The notes under the pieces were generated by a model. It was not told where the DNA came from, searched no databases, and saw only the letters and a program-made list of their open reading frames with translations. Shown here one piece after another: positions 8,271-14,470 of a stretch of 21,146 nucleotides of DNA (positions are counted from its first letter, which is position 1; every line of letters starts with the position of its first letter). Location of the stretch: assembly GCA_947631755.1 (NCBI GenBank), contig CANRMO010000014.1:1-21146 (forward strand), given 5' to 3'. The DNA comes from an uncultured Lachnospiraceae bacterium. GTDB taxonomy: Bacteria > Bacillota > Clostridia > Lachnospirales > Lachnospiraceae. The translations under genes and the position numbers were made by a program.

Positions 8271-9230
8271 TTATATTTCTTTCATCCAGTAGCCGAAATC
8301 TCCGGCTGTCAGTCGTTTTCGTTTTGCCCCCTTGAATATGGAGAAACCAAACCGTCCGGCTATGTACTGTTCTTTCCGGCAGAATTGGCCGGGGACGGCG
8401 ATATAATCTTTTTCTCCCTTATGAGCATACAACAAATGATGGAAATTGTAAAACCCCATTAGCAAAAAACTGTTTTTTTGATAGTGCCAGTATTCCATGG
8501 GCAGTTTCACAAAATCATCCGGTTCCAGCTTTACACACCAGTCCAGTTCATTGTCCTCGAAGGGATAGACCTGTTTAAAAAGGTTCAGATAAGAGGGGAT
8601 AACTGTCTTTTTTTCTGTATCAGCGGCCACGGTTTCCGGTTCAGCCAGGTGTTCCTTAGCGGCTACGGTTTCCGGTTCAGCCGGGCGCTCCTTAGCGGCC
8701 ACGGTTTCCGGTTCGGCCGGGTGCTCCTTAGCGGCCACAGTCTCCGGTTCGGCTGAGATGCTTTCCGTGGCCTCTGGTTCTGGCTCAGCCGGGAGGGTTT
8801 TTGCGGCGGGCGGGCCGGAGTGGGTGACACGGGAAATGTCAGATGTTTTTTTGGAAGAGAAGCGAACCTGGGAGTATAATATAGTGTTTGCTTCCGACCT
8901 GCATGAGCCGCTCAGGTAGCAGTCTTCTTCGCCTACCAATAGCCCGCAGATTTCTTTGAAATTTATGCTGTGGGGAAGATATTCCATGTGGCAGCAAAAG
9001 TCGCATAATGTGTTTCCGGTCAGCGTCCCGAGCTGGTGGGGGAAGAGCTCCCCTTCTTTCCGGTAAACAAGATACACAGGGGCGTCCGGTGAAATACCGG
9101 ATTCCTGTACGGACAGATGCAGCAACAGTTCATTGTCCCGGCTCTCAAGGCGGGCAAAACTGCGGTTTGATGTCACCCGGCCGTGGTCTGCCCTCTTCAT
9201 ATATATGATCTCACGCATGTATTCTGACAT
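8271..9230 (-). CDS. Protein of unknown function with two conserved-looking ends and a 12-residue repeat linker
   Basis: A 319-residue protein with no signal peptide or membrane helix. The N-terminal part (about 1-115, MSEYMREIIYMKRAD...INFKEICGLLV) looks like a compact beta-rich domain. The middle (about 150-210) is an alanine/proline/glutamate linker with tandem repeats. The C-terminal part (about 220-319) contains the strings LDWCVKLEPDDF, MGFYNFHHLLYA and ends GYWMKEI. I recall proteins of this architecture in Lachnospiraceae under a DUF label (possibly DUF6128), but this is unverified. The frame is open to 9350, but the ATG at 9230 is preferred because GGAGG lies 5 bases upstream and the extra 40 residues read through a hairpin-rich spacer. 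tadA follows 15 bases later. The role is unknown. Confidence 0.7.
   Translation of the reverse strand: MSEYMREIIYMKRADHGRVTSNRSFARLESRDNELLLHLSVQESGISPDAPVYLVYRKEGELFPHQLGTLTGNTLCDFCCHMEYLPHSINFKEICGLLVGEEDCYLSGSCRSEANTILYSQVRFSSKKTSDISRVTHSGPPAAKTLPAEPEPEATESISAEPETVAAKEHPAEPETVAAKERPAEPETVAAKEHLAEPETVAADTEKKTVIPSYLNLFKQVYPFEDNELDWCVKLEPDDFVKLPMEYWHYQKNSFLLMGFYNFHHLLYAHKGEKDYIAVPGQFCRKEQYIAGRFGFSIFKGAKRKRLTAGDFGYWMKEI
8625..8756 (-). repeat. In-gene tandem repeat, 36-bp unit
   Basis: Three complete units and one partial unit of 36 bp (8625-8660, 8661-8696, 8697-8732, 8733-8756) encode the 12-residue unit PAEPETVAAKEH with small variations. The copies are nearly identical at DNA level, which suggests recent expansion by slippage or recombination. 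They form a flexible, charged linker in the unknown protein. Confidence 0.9.
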
Positions 9231-9253
9231 AACAGCCTCCATTCCTGATCTGT

Positions 9254-9269
9254 GCACTGCTGGCAGTGC
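9254..9269. repeat. Short palindrome upstream of the unknown gene
   Basis: GCACTGC at 9254-9260 and its exact complement GCAGTGC at 9263-9269 are separated by two bases. It lies 24-39 bases upstream of the start codon at 9230. It could be a transcription factor operator or a small hairpin in the leader; nothing in the sequence decides between these. Confidence 0.5.
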
Positions 9270-9295
9270 TTGTCTTTTATATATAAATCCCCATT

Positions 9296-9373
9296 CCGGA
9301 GCGTTTACGCGACGAGGCGACGAGAAAATCTCTGATTTCTCGTCTGCCATCAGAGCTATTTGTGACGCTCCGG
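9296..9373. repeat. Nested inverted-repeat element
   Basis: The outer arms are CCGGAGCGT (9296-9304) and its exact complement ACGCTCCGG (9365-9373). Inside is a perfect 9-bp stem, GACGAGAAA (9319-9327) and TTTCTCGTC (9336-9344), with an 8-base loop. It may be a dispersed palindromic intergenic element or a structured RNA in the 5' region of the downstream minus-strand gene. Confidence 0.6.
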
Positions 9374-9404
9374 CACAAGATAGCCATCGTGAATAAATTC
9401 ACAT

Positions 9405-9436
9405 GTGAAAAATAAGCTATCGAGCTTATTTTTCAC
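9405..9436. repeat. Perfect 14-bp-arm hairpin
   Basis: GTGAAAAATAAGCT (9405-9418) and AGCTTATTTTTCAC (9423-9436) are exact complements around a 4-base loop. It is AT-rich, with internal runs of A and T rather than a U-tract after the stem, so it is not a textbook terminator. It sits between the Arc-type gene and the unknown gene. Confidence 0.7.
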
Positions 9437-9513
9437 ACTAAACTTCTCTGGTCTTTTAACACTATATGCAGAAGGTGATCGGGATAGAAGAGGAAAATAT
9501 AAGAAAAATGAAA

Positions 9514-9542
9514 GGGGGAGACGCCCCGTGGACGAATCCCCC
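9514..9542 (-). terminator. Possible rho-independent terminator of the SPFH/Arc operon
   Basis: Read on the minus strand, a GGGGG...CCCCC stem (9538-9542 with 9514-9518), including extra A-T pairing, is followed by a T-rich stretch (CTTTCATTTTTCTT). It lies 18 bases after the stop of the Arc-type gene. The loop is large and the stem short, so this is tentative. Confidence 0.4.
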
Positions 9543-9559
9543 GTAACAAGTTGTCCCGC

Positions 9560-9757
9560 TTAATGAAGATCAAGCTCTGGCGGGACATCAATTTCTTCGG
9601 ATACATATTTCCCATCTTTTTTGCGCTGTCTCACACACTCTGACAGCAGATACTCAATCTGTCCGTTTACAGAACGGAAATCGTCCTCTGCCCATGCGGC
9701 GATATCGGCATATAATTTTTCGGACAGGCGGAGCGGGATCTGTTTTTTTGCGGCCAT
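9560..9757 (-). CDS. Arc/ribbon-helix-helix-type small DNA-binding protein
   Basis: A 65-residue protein beginning MAAKKQIPLRLSEKLYADIA and continuing with AAWAEDDFRSVNGQIEYLL. This is the Arc-like ribbon-helix-helix fold: a short beta strand (K-Q-I-P-L-R-L) followed by two helices with S-V-N-x-Q-I-E-Y-L-L, as in the Arc and MetJ superfamily. Such proteins bind DNA as dimers through the strand. The frame is open further upstream to 9808, but the ATG at 9757 overlaps the SPFH stop as TGATG, and the residues before it do not fit the fold. The C-terminal 20 or so residues are charged and unlike the core. Pairing with an SPFH gene recurs in Firmicutes as I recall. Its likely target is the palindrome upstream of the SPFH gene, which is inference. 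Confidence 0.75.
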   Translation of the reverse strand: MAAKKQIPLRLSEKLYADIAAWAEDDFRSVNGQIEYLLSECVRQRKKDGKYVSEEIDVPPELDLH

Positions 9758-10785
9758 CAGTACAGGCTTCCCGAGTTTACAACGGGCTGACCATCTTGGT
9801 TGCCGCATAAAACCACAAGAAGATTGGATACCATGGCAGCTTTGCGCTCCTCGTCAAGCTGCACCATCTGTTTTTCATTCAATCGGTCGAGGGCCATTTC
9901 CACCATGCCCACCGCGCCATCTACAATCATTTTTCTCGCATCGACAATGGCGGATGCCTGCTGGCGCTGTAGCATAACAGAGGCGATTTCCGGCGCATAG
10001 GCGAGGTAAGTAATTCTCGCCTCCAGGATCTTGATGCCCGCGTCATTTACTTTGCTCTGGATCTCATCCCGGATCCTCGCCGCCACAATCTCGGCTGATC
10101 CCCTGAGGCTGCCCTCATCGGCCATGCCATCGCCGGTCGTATCAACATTTGTTGCCACATCATAGGGATAGATCCTCACAATGTTCCGGAGGGCGCTGTC
10201 ACATTGCAGAGACAGGTATTCTTTGTAATTGTCCACATTAAAAGCTGCCTTTGCGGTGTCTGTCACGCGCCAGATCACGGCGATGCCGATTTCTACCGGG
10301 TTGCCGAGGCAGTCATTGATCTTCTGGCGTCCGTTGCTGAGCGTCATTGCTTTCAGGGAAATTTTTTTCCCGGCAGTCTCAGCAGAGATTGTAGTTCCGT
10401 CTGTGGAAATGCTCAGAGAGGCCGTGCTGCTCTTTGTCTGGGTGTCACCGCTCTGGGCCAGCTTTGTTGTCGCAGCCGGGTTGACTGCCACACAGAAAGG
10501 ATTTACAAAATAAAATCCCGGATCCCGGAGCGTCCCCACATATTGCCCGAACAGTGTCAGTACAAGTGCCTCCTGGGGACGCAGCACTTTTAGACCGCAG
10601 AACGGGATCCAGCCGAGACAGCACACAATAATGCCAGCCACAAAGAGTGCTATAAATCCTCCGTGTCCCGTTTCTAGTTTAGGTGCTCCGATGATGATTG
10701 CCGCAATGGCCAGTGCGTAGAGTGCCAGACTGGCGATCAGTATGGACATACCAATTTTCCTCGTTGTGTAAATTTTCTCCTCCAT
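9757..10785 (-). CDS. SPFH (band 7/stomatin-like) membrane protein
   Basis: A 342-residue membrane protein. Two hydrophobic segments (about residues 12-33 and 42-63) precede the SPFH domain, which begins near VLRPQEALVLTLFGQYVGTLRDPGFYFVNPF at about 67-97. It continues through GNPVEIGIAVIWRVTDTAKA and a coiled region with DEIQSKVNDAGIKILEARITYL. The end (RQQASAIVDARKMIVDGAVGMVEMALDRL) is the typical helical oligomerisation part. SPFH proteins form membrane microdomain scaffolds and often associate with proteases or stress proteins; the partner here is unknown. AAGGAGG lies 8 bases before the ATG. An insert rich in S/T/D (about 112-138) interrupts the early part of the SPFH domain. The gene overlaps the Arc-type gene by one base and is preceded by a long perfect palindrome. 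Confidence 0.9.
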   Translation of the reverse strand: MEEKIYTTRKIGMSILIASLALYALAIAAIIIGAPKLETGHGGFIALFVAGIIVCCLGWIPFCGLKVLRPQEALVLTLFGQYVGTLRDPGFYFVNPFCVAVNPAATTKLAQSGDTQTKSSTASLSISTDGTTISAETAGKKISLKAMTLSNGRQKINDCLGNPVEIGIAVIWRVTDTAKAAFNVDNYKEYLSLQCDSALRNIVRIYPYDVATNVDTTGDGMADEGSLRGSAEIVAARIRDEIQSKVNDAGIKILEARITYLAYAPEIASVMLQRQQASAIVDARKMIVDGAVGMVEMALDRLNEKQMVQLDEERKAAMVSNLLVVLCGNQDGQPVVNSGSLY

Positions 10786-10818
10786 AAAACATACCTCCTT
10801 AAACCTGGCTTAATAAAG

Positions 10819-10865
10819 CCCTTTGTTCTTTTTGATATCAATATGATATCAAAAAGAACAAAGGG
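10819..10865. promoter_or_regulatory. Perfect 47-bp palindrome, likely operator of the SPFH/Arc operon
   Basis: Two exact 21-base arms (CCCTTTGTTCTTTTTGATATC and its complement) flank a 5-base centre, AATAT. The core holds two copies of the 8-base palindrome TGATATCA. On the minus strand one copy supplies a TTGATA that could serve as a -35 box, with a weak TTTATT-like -10 18 bases later; this places the palindrome over the promoter of the SPFH gene. A role as a binding site for a dimeric or tetrameric repressor, perhaps the Arc-type protein, is inference. Confidence 0.65.
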
Positions 10866-10892
10866 TGTCAAGAGTGAAATTGCGACAGCCTG

Positions 10893-11010
10893 CTTCAATT
10901 TGCGCGAAGGCAAAGTGAGGATCGTCTGTGCCTGCACAAGACGATCCGAGCGCCAATGCCAACTACGTTGGCTATGCGAACACCGAGCAGTCACGCGAAG
11001 CGTGACGCTC
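10893..11010. repeat. Cluster of four consecutive hairpins
   Basis: Hairpin a: 10893-10920, with TTTGC/GCAAA at its tip and an imperfect lower stem. Hairpin b: GGATCGTCT (10919-10927) pairs with AGACGATCC (10939-10947), with an inner GTGC/GCAC stem. Hairpin c: GCCAA/TTGGC (10958-10972). Hairpin d: GAGC plus GTCACGC pairs with GCGTGAC plus GCTC (10985-11010) around a GAA loop. Together they look like a structured intergenic element or untranslated RNA rather than chance. Confidence 0.6.
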
Positions 11011-11020
11011 GTGGTTTATT

Positions 11021-11362
11021 TTAATCTACCTCCACCTTATCCCATCCGCTGTCTTTATAAAAGCGTACCTCCAGCTTATTATCCTTAATATACTGCCGGA
11101 TCACACGTTTTCTCTCACGGTCGGCCTTTTTTTCGTCATAATTGCGGGGGTCATGGAACCGCTGCATAACTTCCGGATAGCCTCTGGTGAGTTTCTCCAT
11201 ACATTTCGCTCTCTCGGCGCCTTCTTTTTTGACACAATCTGCATTTTTTACCGTATAGGACATTCCTTTTTTCGAGAGGTCAAACCGGACAATGCTCTCG
11301 CCGCCTCCCTGCTCTTCCAGGATGTTCCCGTTTTTTACATAGTGGATGGTCGTGATCTTACC
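11021..11362 (-). pseudogene. 3' remainder of the anti-sigma-like gene, beyond an in-frame TGA
   Basis: After the TGA at 11363-11365 the same frame stays open for 113 codons to a TAA at 11021-11023. It reads GKITTIHYVKNGNILEEQGG immediately after the stop and ends KDSGWDKVEVD. The composition matches real protein (mixed hydrophobic strands, then a charged helix). The only candidate restart, the ATG at 11263, has its purine stretch directly abutting it and no proper spacing. It is therefore best read as the C-terminus of the preceding gene cut off by a nonsense change. Readthrough remains possible. With it, the full protein would be 546 codons including the TGA. Confidence 0.65.
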
Positions 11363-12661
11363 TCAGAAGATGATGTCATTCTTTTCTTTTGCAACGCCGT
11401 ATGTCTCGGTGATATAGGGAATTGAGACGCTGCCTGCGGCTTTATTTAATATAGAATAATATATCTGCTCGTTTTTAATATCGCTGTACTGCACAAACAG
11501 GCAGCTCTCCATCTTTCTGCCACCGTCAGACCAGCAAATACTCTGTCTGCTGAAAATAGCGCCCGTCAGTTTTTTTCTTTCAATATAAGACTCGATTGTT
11601 GGCCAGTCGCTCTCAGCCAGGTTTTTCTTTTCGTATTTCTTGTATTGCCTGAGAATATCTTCATTCGTGGCGCAGCGCTGCAGATCCGGCTTCTCCAGTC
11701 CGTTCCCGAAAGTGCATTTGTAGTAGAAATCTTCAGGAGCGCCGTTATTTTCGTTAAAGATAAGAAAACCATCATCGACTGGCAATGTCCTTGTGATCCT
11801 GCTGTCGGAATTAAAATTATTGCAGTCGATTTCCTGTAGATCAATGACAGAGGCGACTTTTCCTTTTTTCAGGTCGTATATGATCATGCCCCTCAGGTTC
11901 GCAAAGGCCAGGTATGAGTTATTAAACACACAGAGATCCGGCGCGTAAGCTCCCATTTTCTGCCCGATCCTGCCGACCTCTGACAGCACGCCTTTCTGAG
12001 TTTCTGTCCCCTCCTTGCTCTCCAGGACAGCGACATATCCCGACTGATCCGGCCGGATAGAAATGTATTTTGTCTCGGCGGAGAATCCGTTTACGGTGAC
12101 CTCGGCGGTCAGGATACATTTTCCTGAAAATGTTTTGAACCCGGCGGGAGCCCAGTATATTTTCTCCCCCGGAGCGCAGGTGAGTGACTGTCCCTGTTCT
12201 TTTACCGTCCAGATGCCTTCCTCGTCAATATTGTATTTTTTCATCGTTCCTTTTTTGTCAGAAGTCACCCGGATCAAAACCTCATTCTCCGCGCAGTCAT
12301 ATTCGAAGGAAAGGGGCATGGCCGGTGTGCTGCTGGATAGCAGGGAGTATTCCGAGAGCACTTCGTTGTCTTTTTGCAGCACCTCTCCTTTCTCGTCGGT
12401 TGTCGAGGCATAGGCGATGACTGTCAGCGCTCCCAGTCCGGTTCTCTGCCCTGTCAGCCCCGCGTCCCCGCCGGTGCCGGGGGAACCCGGAAGGCGGGGC
12501 AGGAGAATGGCGGTCCCGAGCCCGATGCACGCAAAAAATAGTGCGGCCGCGGCGGCCAGCCTCCTGCGCCTTCTCCTTTTCTTCCTTGGATAAAGTAAAG
12601 TTTCTTCCAGATACCGATCAGAAATATCGGCAATACTGGTCTCAAATTCTCTCTGATTCAT
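11363..12661 (-). CDS. Single-pass membrane protein paired with the ECF sigma factor (likely anti-sigma), interrupted by TGA
   Basis: A 432-residue product as annotated. A short cytoplasmic N-terminus (MNQREFETSIADISDRYLEE) that could contact the sigma factor is followed by a very basic run K-K-R-R-R-R-R-R. One transmembrane helix lies at about residues 35-54, and a large outside domain is rich in beta strands (for example SGYVAVLESKEG, YLAFANLRGMIIYDL). It does not show a known catalytic motif. The ATG at 12661 overlaps the sigma stop as ATGA, and AGGAGG sits just upstream, so the pair is translationally coupled. The role as an anti-sigma or envelope sensor is inferred from this arrangement and topology. 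The stop at 11363 is followed in the same frame by 113 more sense codons, so the protein is probably truncated in this strain. Confidence 0.7.
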   Translation of the reverse strand: MNQREFETSIADISDRYLEETLLYPRKKRRRRRRLAAAAALFFACIGLGTAILLPRLPGSPGTGGDAGLTGQRTGLGALTVIAYASTTDEKGEVLQKDNEVLSEYSLLSSSTPAMPLSFEYDCAENEVLIRVTSDKKGTMKKYNIDEEGIWTVKEQGQSLTCAPGEKIYWAPAGFKTFSGKCILTAEVTVNGFSAETKYISIRPDQSGYVAVLESKEGTETQKGVLSEVGRIGQKMGAYAPDLCVFNNSYLAFANLRGMIIYDLKKGKVASVIDLQEIDCNNFNSDSRITRTLPVDDGFLIFNENNGAPEDFYYKCTFGNGLEKPDLQRCATNEDILRQYKKYEKKNLAESDWPTIESYIERKKLTGAIFSRQSICWSDGGRKMESCLFVQYSDIKNEQIYYSILNKAAGSVSIPYITETYGVAKEKNDIIF

Positions 12662-13212
12662 AGCCAGCCCTCCTGTTCCAGATAACGCAGCAAATGTTTC
12701 CGCACGCGCCCGATCCGCACCGATGCGTGGCGCTCCCCAATCCCTAATTCTCCGGCGATCTCTTTTACACTCTCGCAAAACCAGTACCTCTTTATAAACA
12801 GAGCACGTTTTTCTGCACTCAGAGAATCCAGGAATGTCTCAATCGCTCTTGTCAGTTCCCCAGTCTCGATCTCCCGAGCGGTATCGTCCTTTGCCGGGAT
12901 GTGGTCCAGCAGTTCGTCCAGGGGCAGCAGCCCGCCCGGATCCCGCTTCTGCGTGTGGTCATCCCGGTATCTTTTTAGTGCGGTATTTCTCACGATCCGG
13001 CAGATGTATGCCCGCAGATGTCCGGGCCGTTCCGGTGGGATCTGATCCCAGAGTGCCAGCCAGGAATCATTCAGGCACTCATTCACATCCTCATTATTGT
13101 TTAAAATGTTCCCCGCGATGTGCCGGCACAGCGGCCCGTACTTTTTCTCCGTCTGGCGGATCGCCTCCTCCGAACGGCTAAAATATAATGCGATGATATC
13201 GTCGTCTTTCAT
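12658..13212 (-). CDS. ECF-type RNA polymerase sigma factor
   Basis: A 184-residue sigma-70-family factor of the extracytoplasmic function type. Region 2 occupies about residues 15-85 (EEAIRQTEKKYGPLCRHIAG, then NEDVNECLNDSWLALWDQI, then AYICRIVRNTALKRYR). Region 4 is at about 125-184 with the helix-turn-helix SVKEIAGELGIGERHASVRI and a final RKHLLRYLEQEGWL. There is no region 1 or 3, as expected. The frame is open to 13314, but the ATG at 13212 is preferred: AGGGGGG lies 6 bases upstream and the protein then begins at the family's usual point. It is followed by the membrane partner with a 4-base overlap. Which genes it controls cannot be told; autoregulation is common in this family. Confidence 0.9.
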   Translation of the reverse strand: MKDDDIIALYFSRSEEAIRQTEKKYGPLCRHIAGNILNNNEDVNECLNDSWLALWDQIPPERPGHLRAYICRIVRNTALKRYRDDHTQKRDPGGLLPLDELLDHIPAKDDTAREIETGELTRAIETFLDSLSAEKRALFIKRYWFCESVKEIAGELGIGERHASVRIGRVRKHLLRYLEQEGWL

Positions 13213-13284
13213 TAAGTCCCCCCTTCCGGAGTGCGCGTGTTTTTTTCGCGCTTCCCTCCTACAGGATAAGTACCCTTTTTTGTG

Positions 13285-13290
13285 ATTATA
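13285..13290 (-). promoter_or_regulatory. -10 element of the ECF sigma gene promoter
   Basis: A consensus TATAAT reads on the minus strand here, about 73 bases upstream of the start codon at 13212. The -35 position (TGTCTT at 13308-13313) is poor, and overlaps a 7-bp inverted repeat at 13298-13317, so an activator or an alternative sigma may be involved. Confidence 0.45.
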
Positions 13291-13297
13291 CAACATT

Positions 13298-13317
13298 ATT
13301 ATGTGAAAAGACATAAT
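13298..13317. promoter_or_regulatory. Inverted repeat between the divergent sigma and trpS promoters
   Basis: ATTATGT (13298-13304) and ACATAAT (13311-13317) are exact complements separated by GAAAAG. The repeat covers the -35 zone of the minus-strand promoter and lies just upstream of the trpS promoter, so it could be an operator acting on the sigma gene. Confidence 0.4.
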
Positions 13318-13326
13318 GCCAACAGG

Positions 13327-13355
13327 TTGACATTTCTCCTCAATCCCATTAGAAT
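13327..13355 (+). promoter_or_regulatory. Sigma-A promoter of trpS
   Basis: A perfect TTGACA (13327-13332) and TAGAAT (13350-13355) are spaced by 17 bases. The leader to the start codon at 13421 is about 60 bases, too short for a T-box element, and no T-box sequence is seen. trpS here therefore appears not to be controlled by tRNA antitermination. Confidence 0.8.
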
Positions 13356-13420
13356 GATATTACAGAAAAAGTGAAAGATGAAAAGGCATGAATGAAGTGC
13401 TTTTGCAAATGGAGGTAATT

Positions 13421-14464
13421 ATGGGAAAAGTAATATTGACCGGAGACCGCCCCACAGGCAAATTGCATGTGGGCCACTATGTTGGCTCGCTGAAAAGGCG
13501 GGTGGAACTTCAGAATTCCGGGGAATACAAGGATATTTATATTATGATAGCGGACGCCCAGGCGCTGACGGATAACGCGGGAAATCCGGAAAAGGTGAGG
13601 AGCAATATCTCAGAGGTCGCACTGGATTACATGTCGTGCGGACTGGATCCCGAAAAGTCGGTTCTGTTTGTTCAGTCCTATGTATCGGAACTGACAGAGC
13701 TGACATTTTATTACAGCAATCTTGTCACGGTGTCCCGGTTAAAACGGAATCCCACTGTAAAATCCGAAATAAAATTGCGGGGATTTAACACAAGCATTCC
13801 GGTCGGCTTTTTCACGTATCCTATCAGCCAGGCCGCAGACATTACCGCCTTTAAGGCGACTACGGTGCCGGTGGGGGAAGACCAGCTGCCGATGATCGAA
13901 CAGGCGCGGGAGATCGTGCGCAGTTTCAATTCTACTTATGATGAGGTTCTGGTAGAGCCGGATGTGCTGCTGCCGGATAACCAGGCATGTATGAGGCTGC
14001 CCGGTATTGACGGCAAGGCCAAAATGAGCAAATCTCTCGGGAACTGTATCTATCTCTCCGATGACCCGGAAGATATCCGAAAGAAAGTGATGAATATGTT
14101 TACCGATCCCAATCACATCCGGGTGCAGGATCCGGGAAGCCTGGAGGGAAATACCGTCTTTATTTATCTGGACGCCTTTTGCCGGGATGAGATGTTTGCA
14201 GAATATCTGCCGGAATACAGCAGCCTGCAGGAATTGAAAGACCACTATACCCGGGGCGGGCTTGGGGATGTAAAAGTGAAGAAATTCCTTTACTCCGTTC
14301 TGATGGAGGAACTCTCCCCTATTCAGGCGAAAAGAAAAGAACTGGAAAAAGATATCCCGGCGGTAATGGAAATTCTCCATAAGGGGAGCATCAGGGCAAA
14401 AGAGACCGCGGCCCAGACGCTGAGTGAGGTAAAGCGGGCAATGAAAATTGAGTATTTTGACTGA
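13421..14464 (+). CDS. trpS: Tryptophanyl-tRNA synthetase
   Basis: A 347-residue class Ic synthetase that charges tRNA-Trp with tryptophan. The start MGKVILTGDRPTGKLHVGHY is the standard N-terminus, with the HIGH-type motif H16-V-G-H19. The KMSKS motif is at residues 201-205 (KMSKS followed by LGN). The tryptophan-pocket region TYPISQAADITAF and the GEDQLPMIEQAREI segment are also typical. Length is normal (about 330-350). The frame is open from 13388, but ATG 13421 lies 5 bases after GGAGG and matches the family start. The esterase gene begins 6 bases after the stop, so both probably share the promoter at 13327. It diverges from the ECF sigma gene. Confidence 0.97.
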   Translation: MGKVILTGDRPTGKLHVGHYVGSLKRRVELQNSGEYKDIYIMIADAQALTDNAGNPEKVRSNISEVALDYMSCGLDPEKSVLFVQSYVSELTELTFYYSNLVTVSRLKRNPTVKSEIKLRGFNTSIPVGFFTYPISQAADITAFKATTVPVGEDQLPMIEQAREIVRSFNSTYDEVLVEPDVLLPDNQACMRLPGIDGKAKMSKSLGNCIYLSDDPEDIRKKVMNMFTDPNHIRVQDPGSLEGNTVFIYLDAFCRDEMFAEYLPEYSSLQELKDHYTRGGLGDVKVKKFLYSVLMEELSPIQAKRKELEKDIPAVMEILHKGSIRAKETAAQTLSEVKRAMKIEYFD

Positions 14465-14470
14465 GAGGGG

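Larger units (their letters stand above)
9231..9559. other. Gene-free spacer rich in inverted repeats
   Basis: No convincing gene lies here; the open frames crossing it are short and lack ribosome binding sites. It contains a 7-bp-arm palindrome just before the unknown gene (9254-9269), a nested inverted-repeat element (9296-9373), a 14-bp-arm hairpin (9405-9436), and a weak terminator-like hairpin (9514-9542). The DNA between the hairpins is unremarkable. Confidence 0.7.
10786..11020. other. Gene-free spacer with a long palindrome and a hairpin cluster
   Basis: No gene is supported here. Reading from the SPFH start outward, it contains the 47-bp palindrome (10819-10865) and then at least four hairpins in a row (10893-11010), ending just past the 3' end of the anti-sigma-like gene remnant. 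Confidence 0.75.

Noticed and set aside
10893..11010. CRISPR array
   Set aside because: The hairpins are all different; there is no regular direct repeat and no spacer pattern.
11021..11263. Independent 80-residue gene on the minus strand
   Set aside because: It has no properly spaced ribosome binding site, and the frame continues without a break up to the TGA of the preceding gene, so it is read as that gene's C-terminus.
11363..11365. Selenocysteine codon at the in-frame TGA
   Set aside because: The flanking residues do not resemble a redox active site, the protein is a putative sensor, and I could not see a convincing bSECIS hairpin just after the TGA.
13356..13420. T-box leader for trpS
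   Set aside because: The leader is only about 60 bases and has no T-box consensus or terminator/antiterminator pair.
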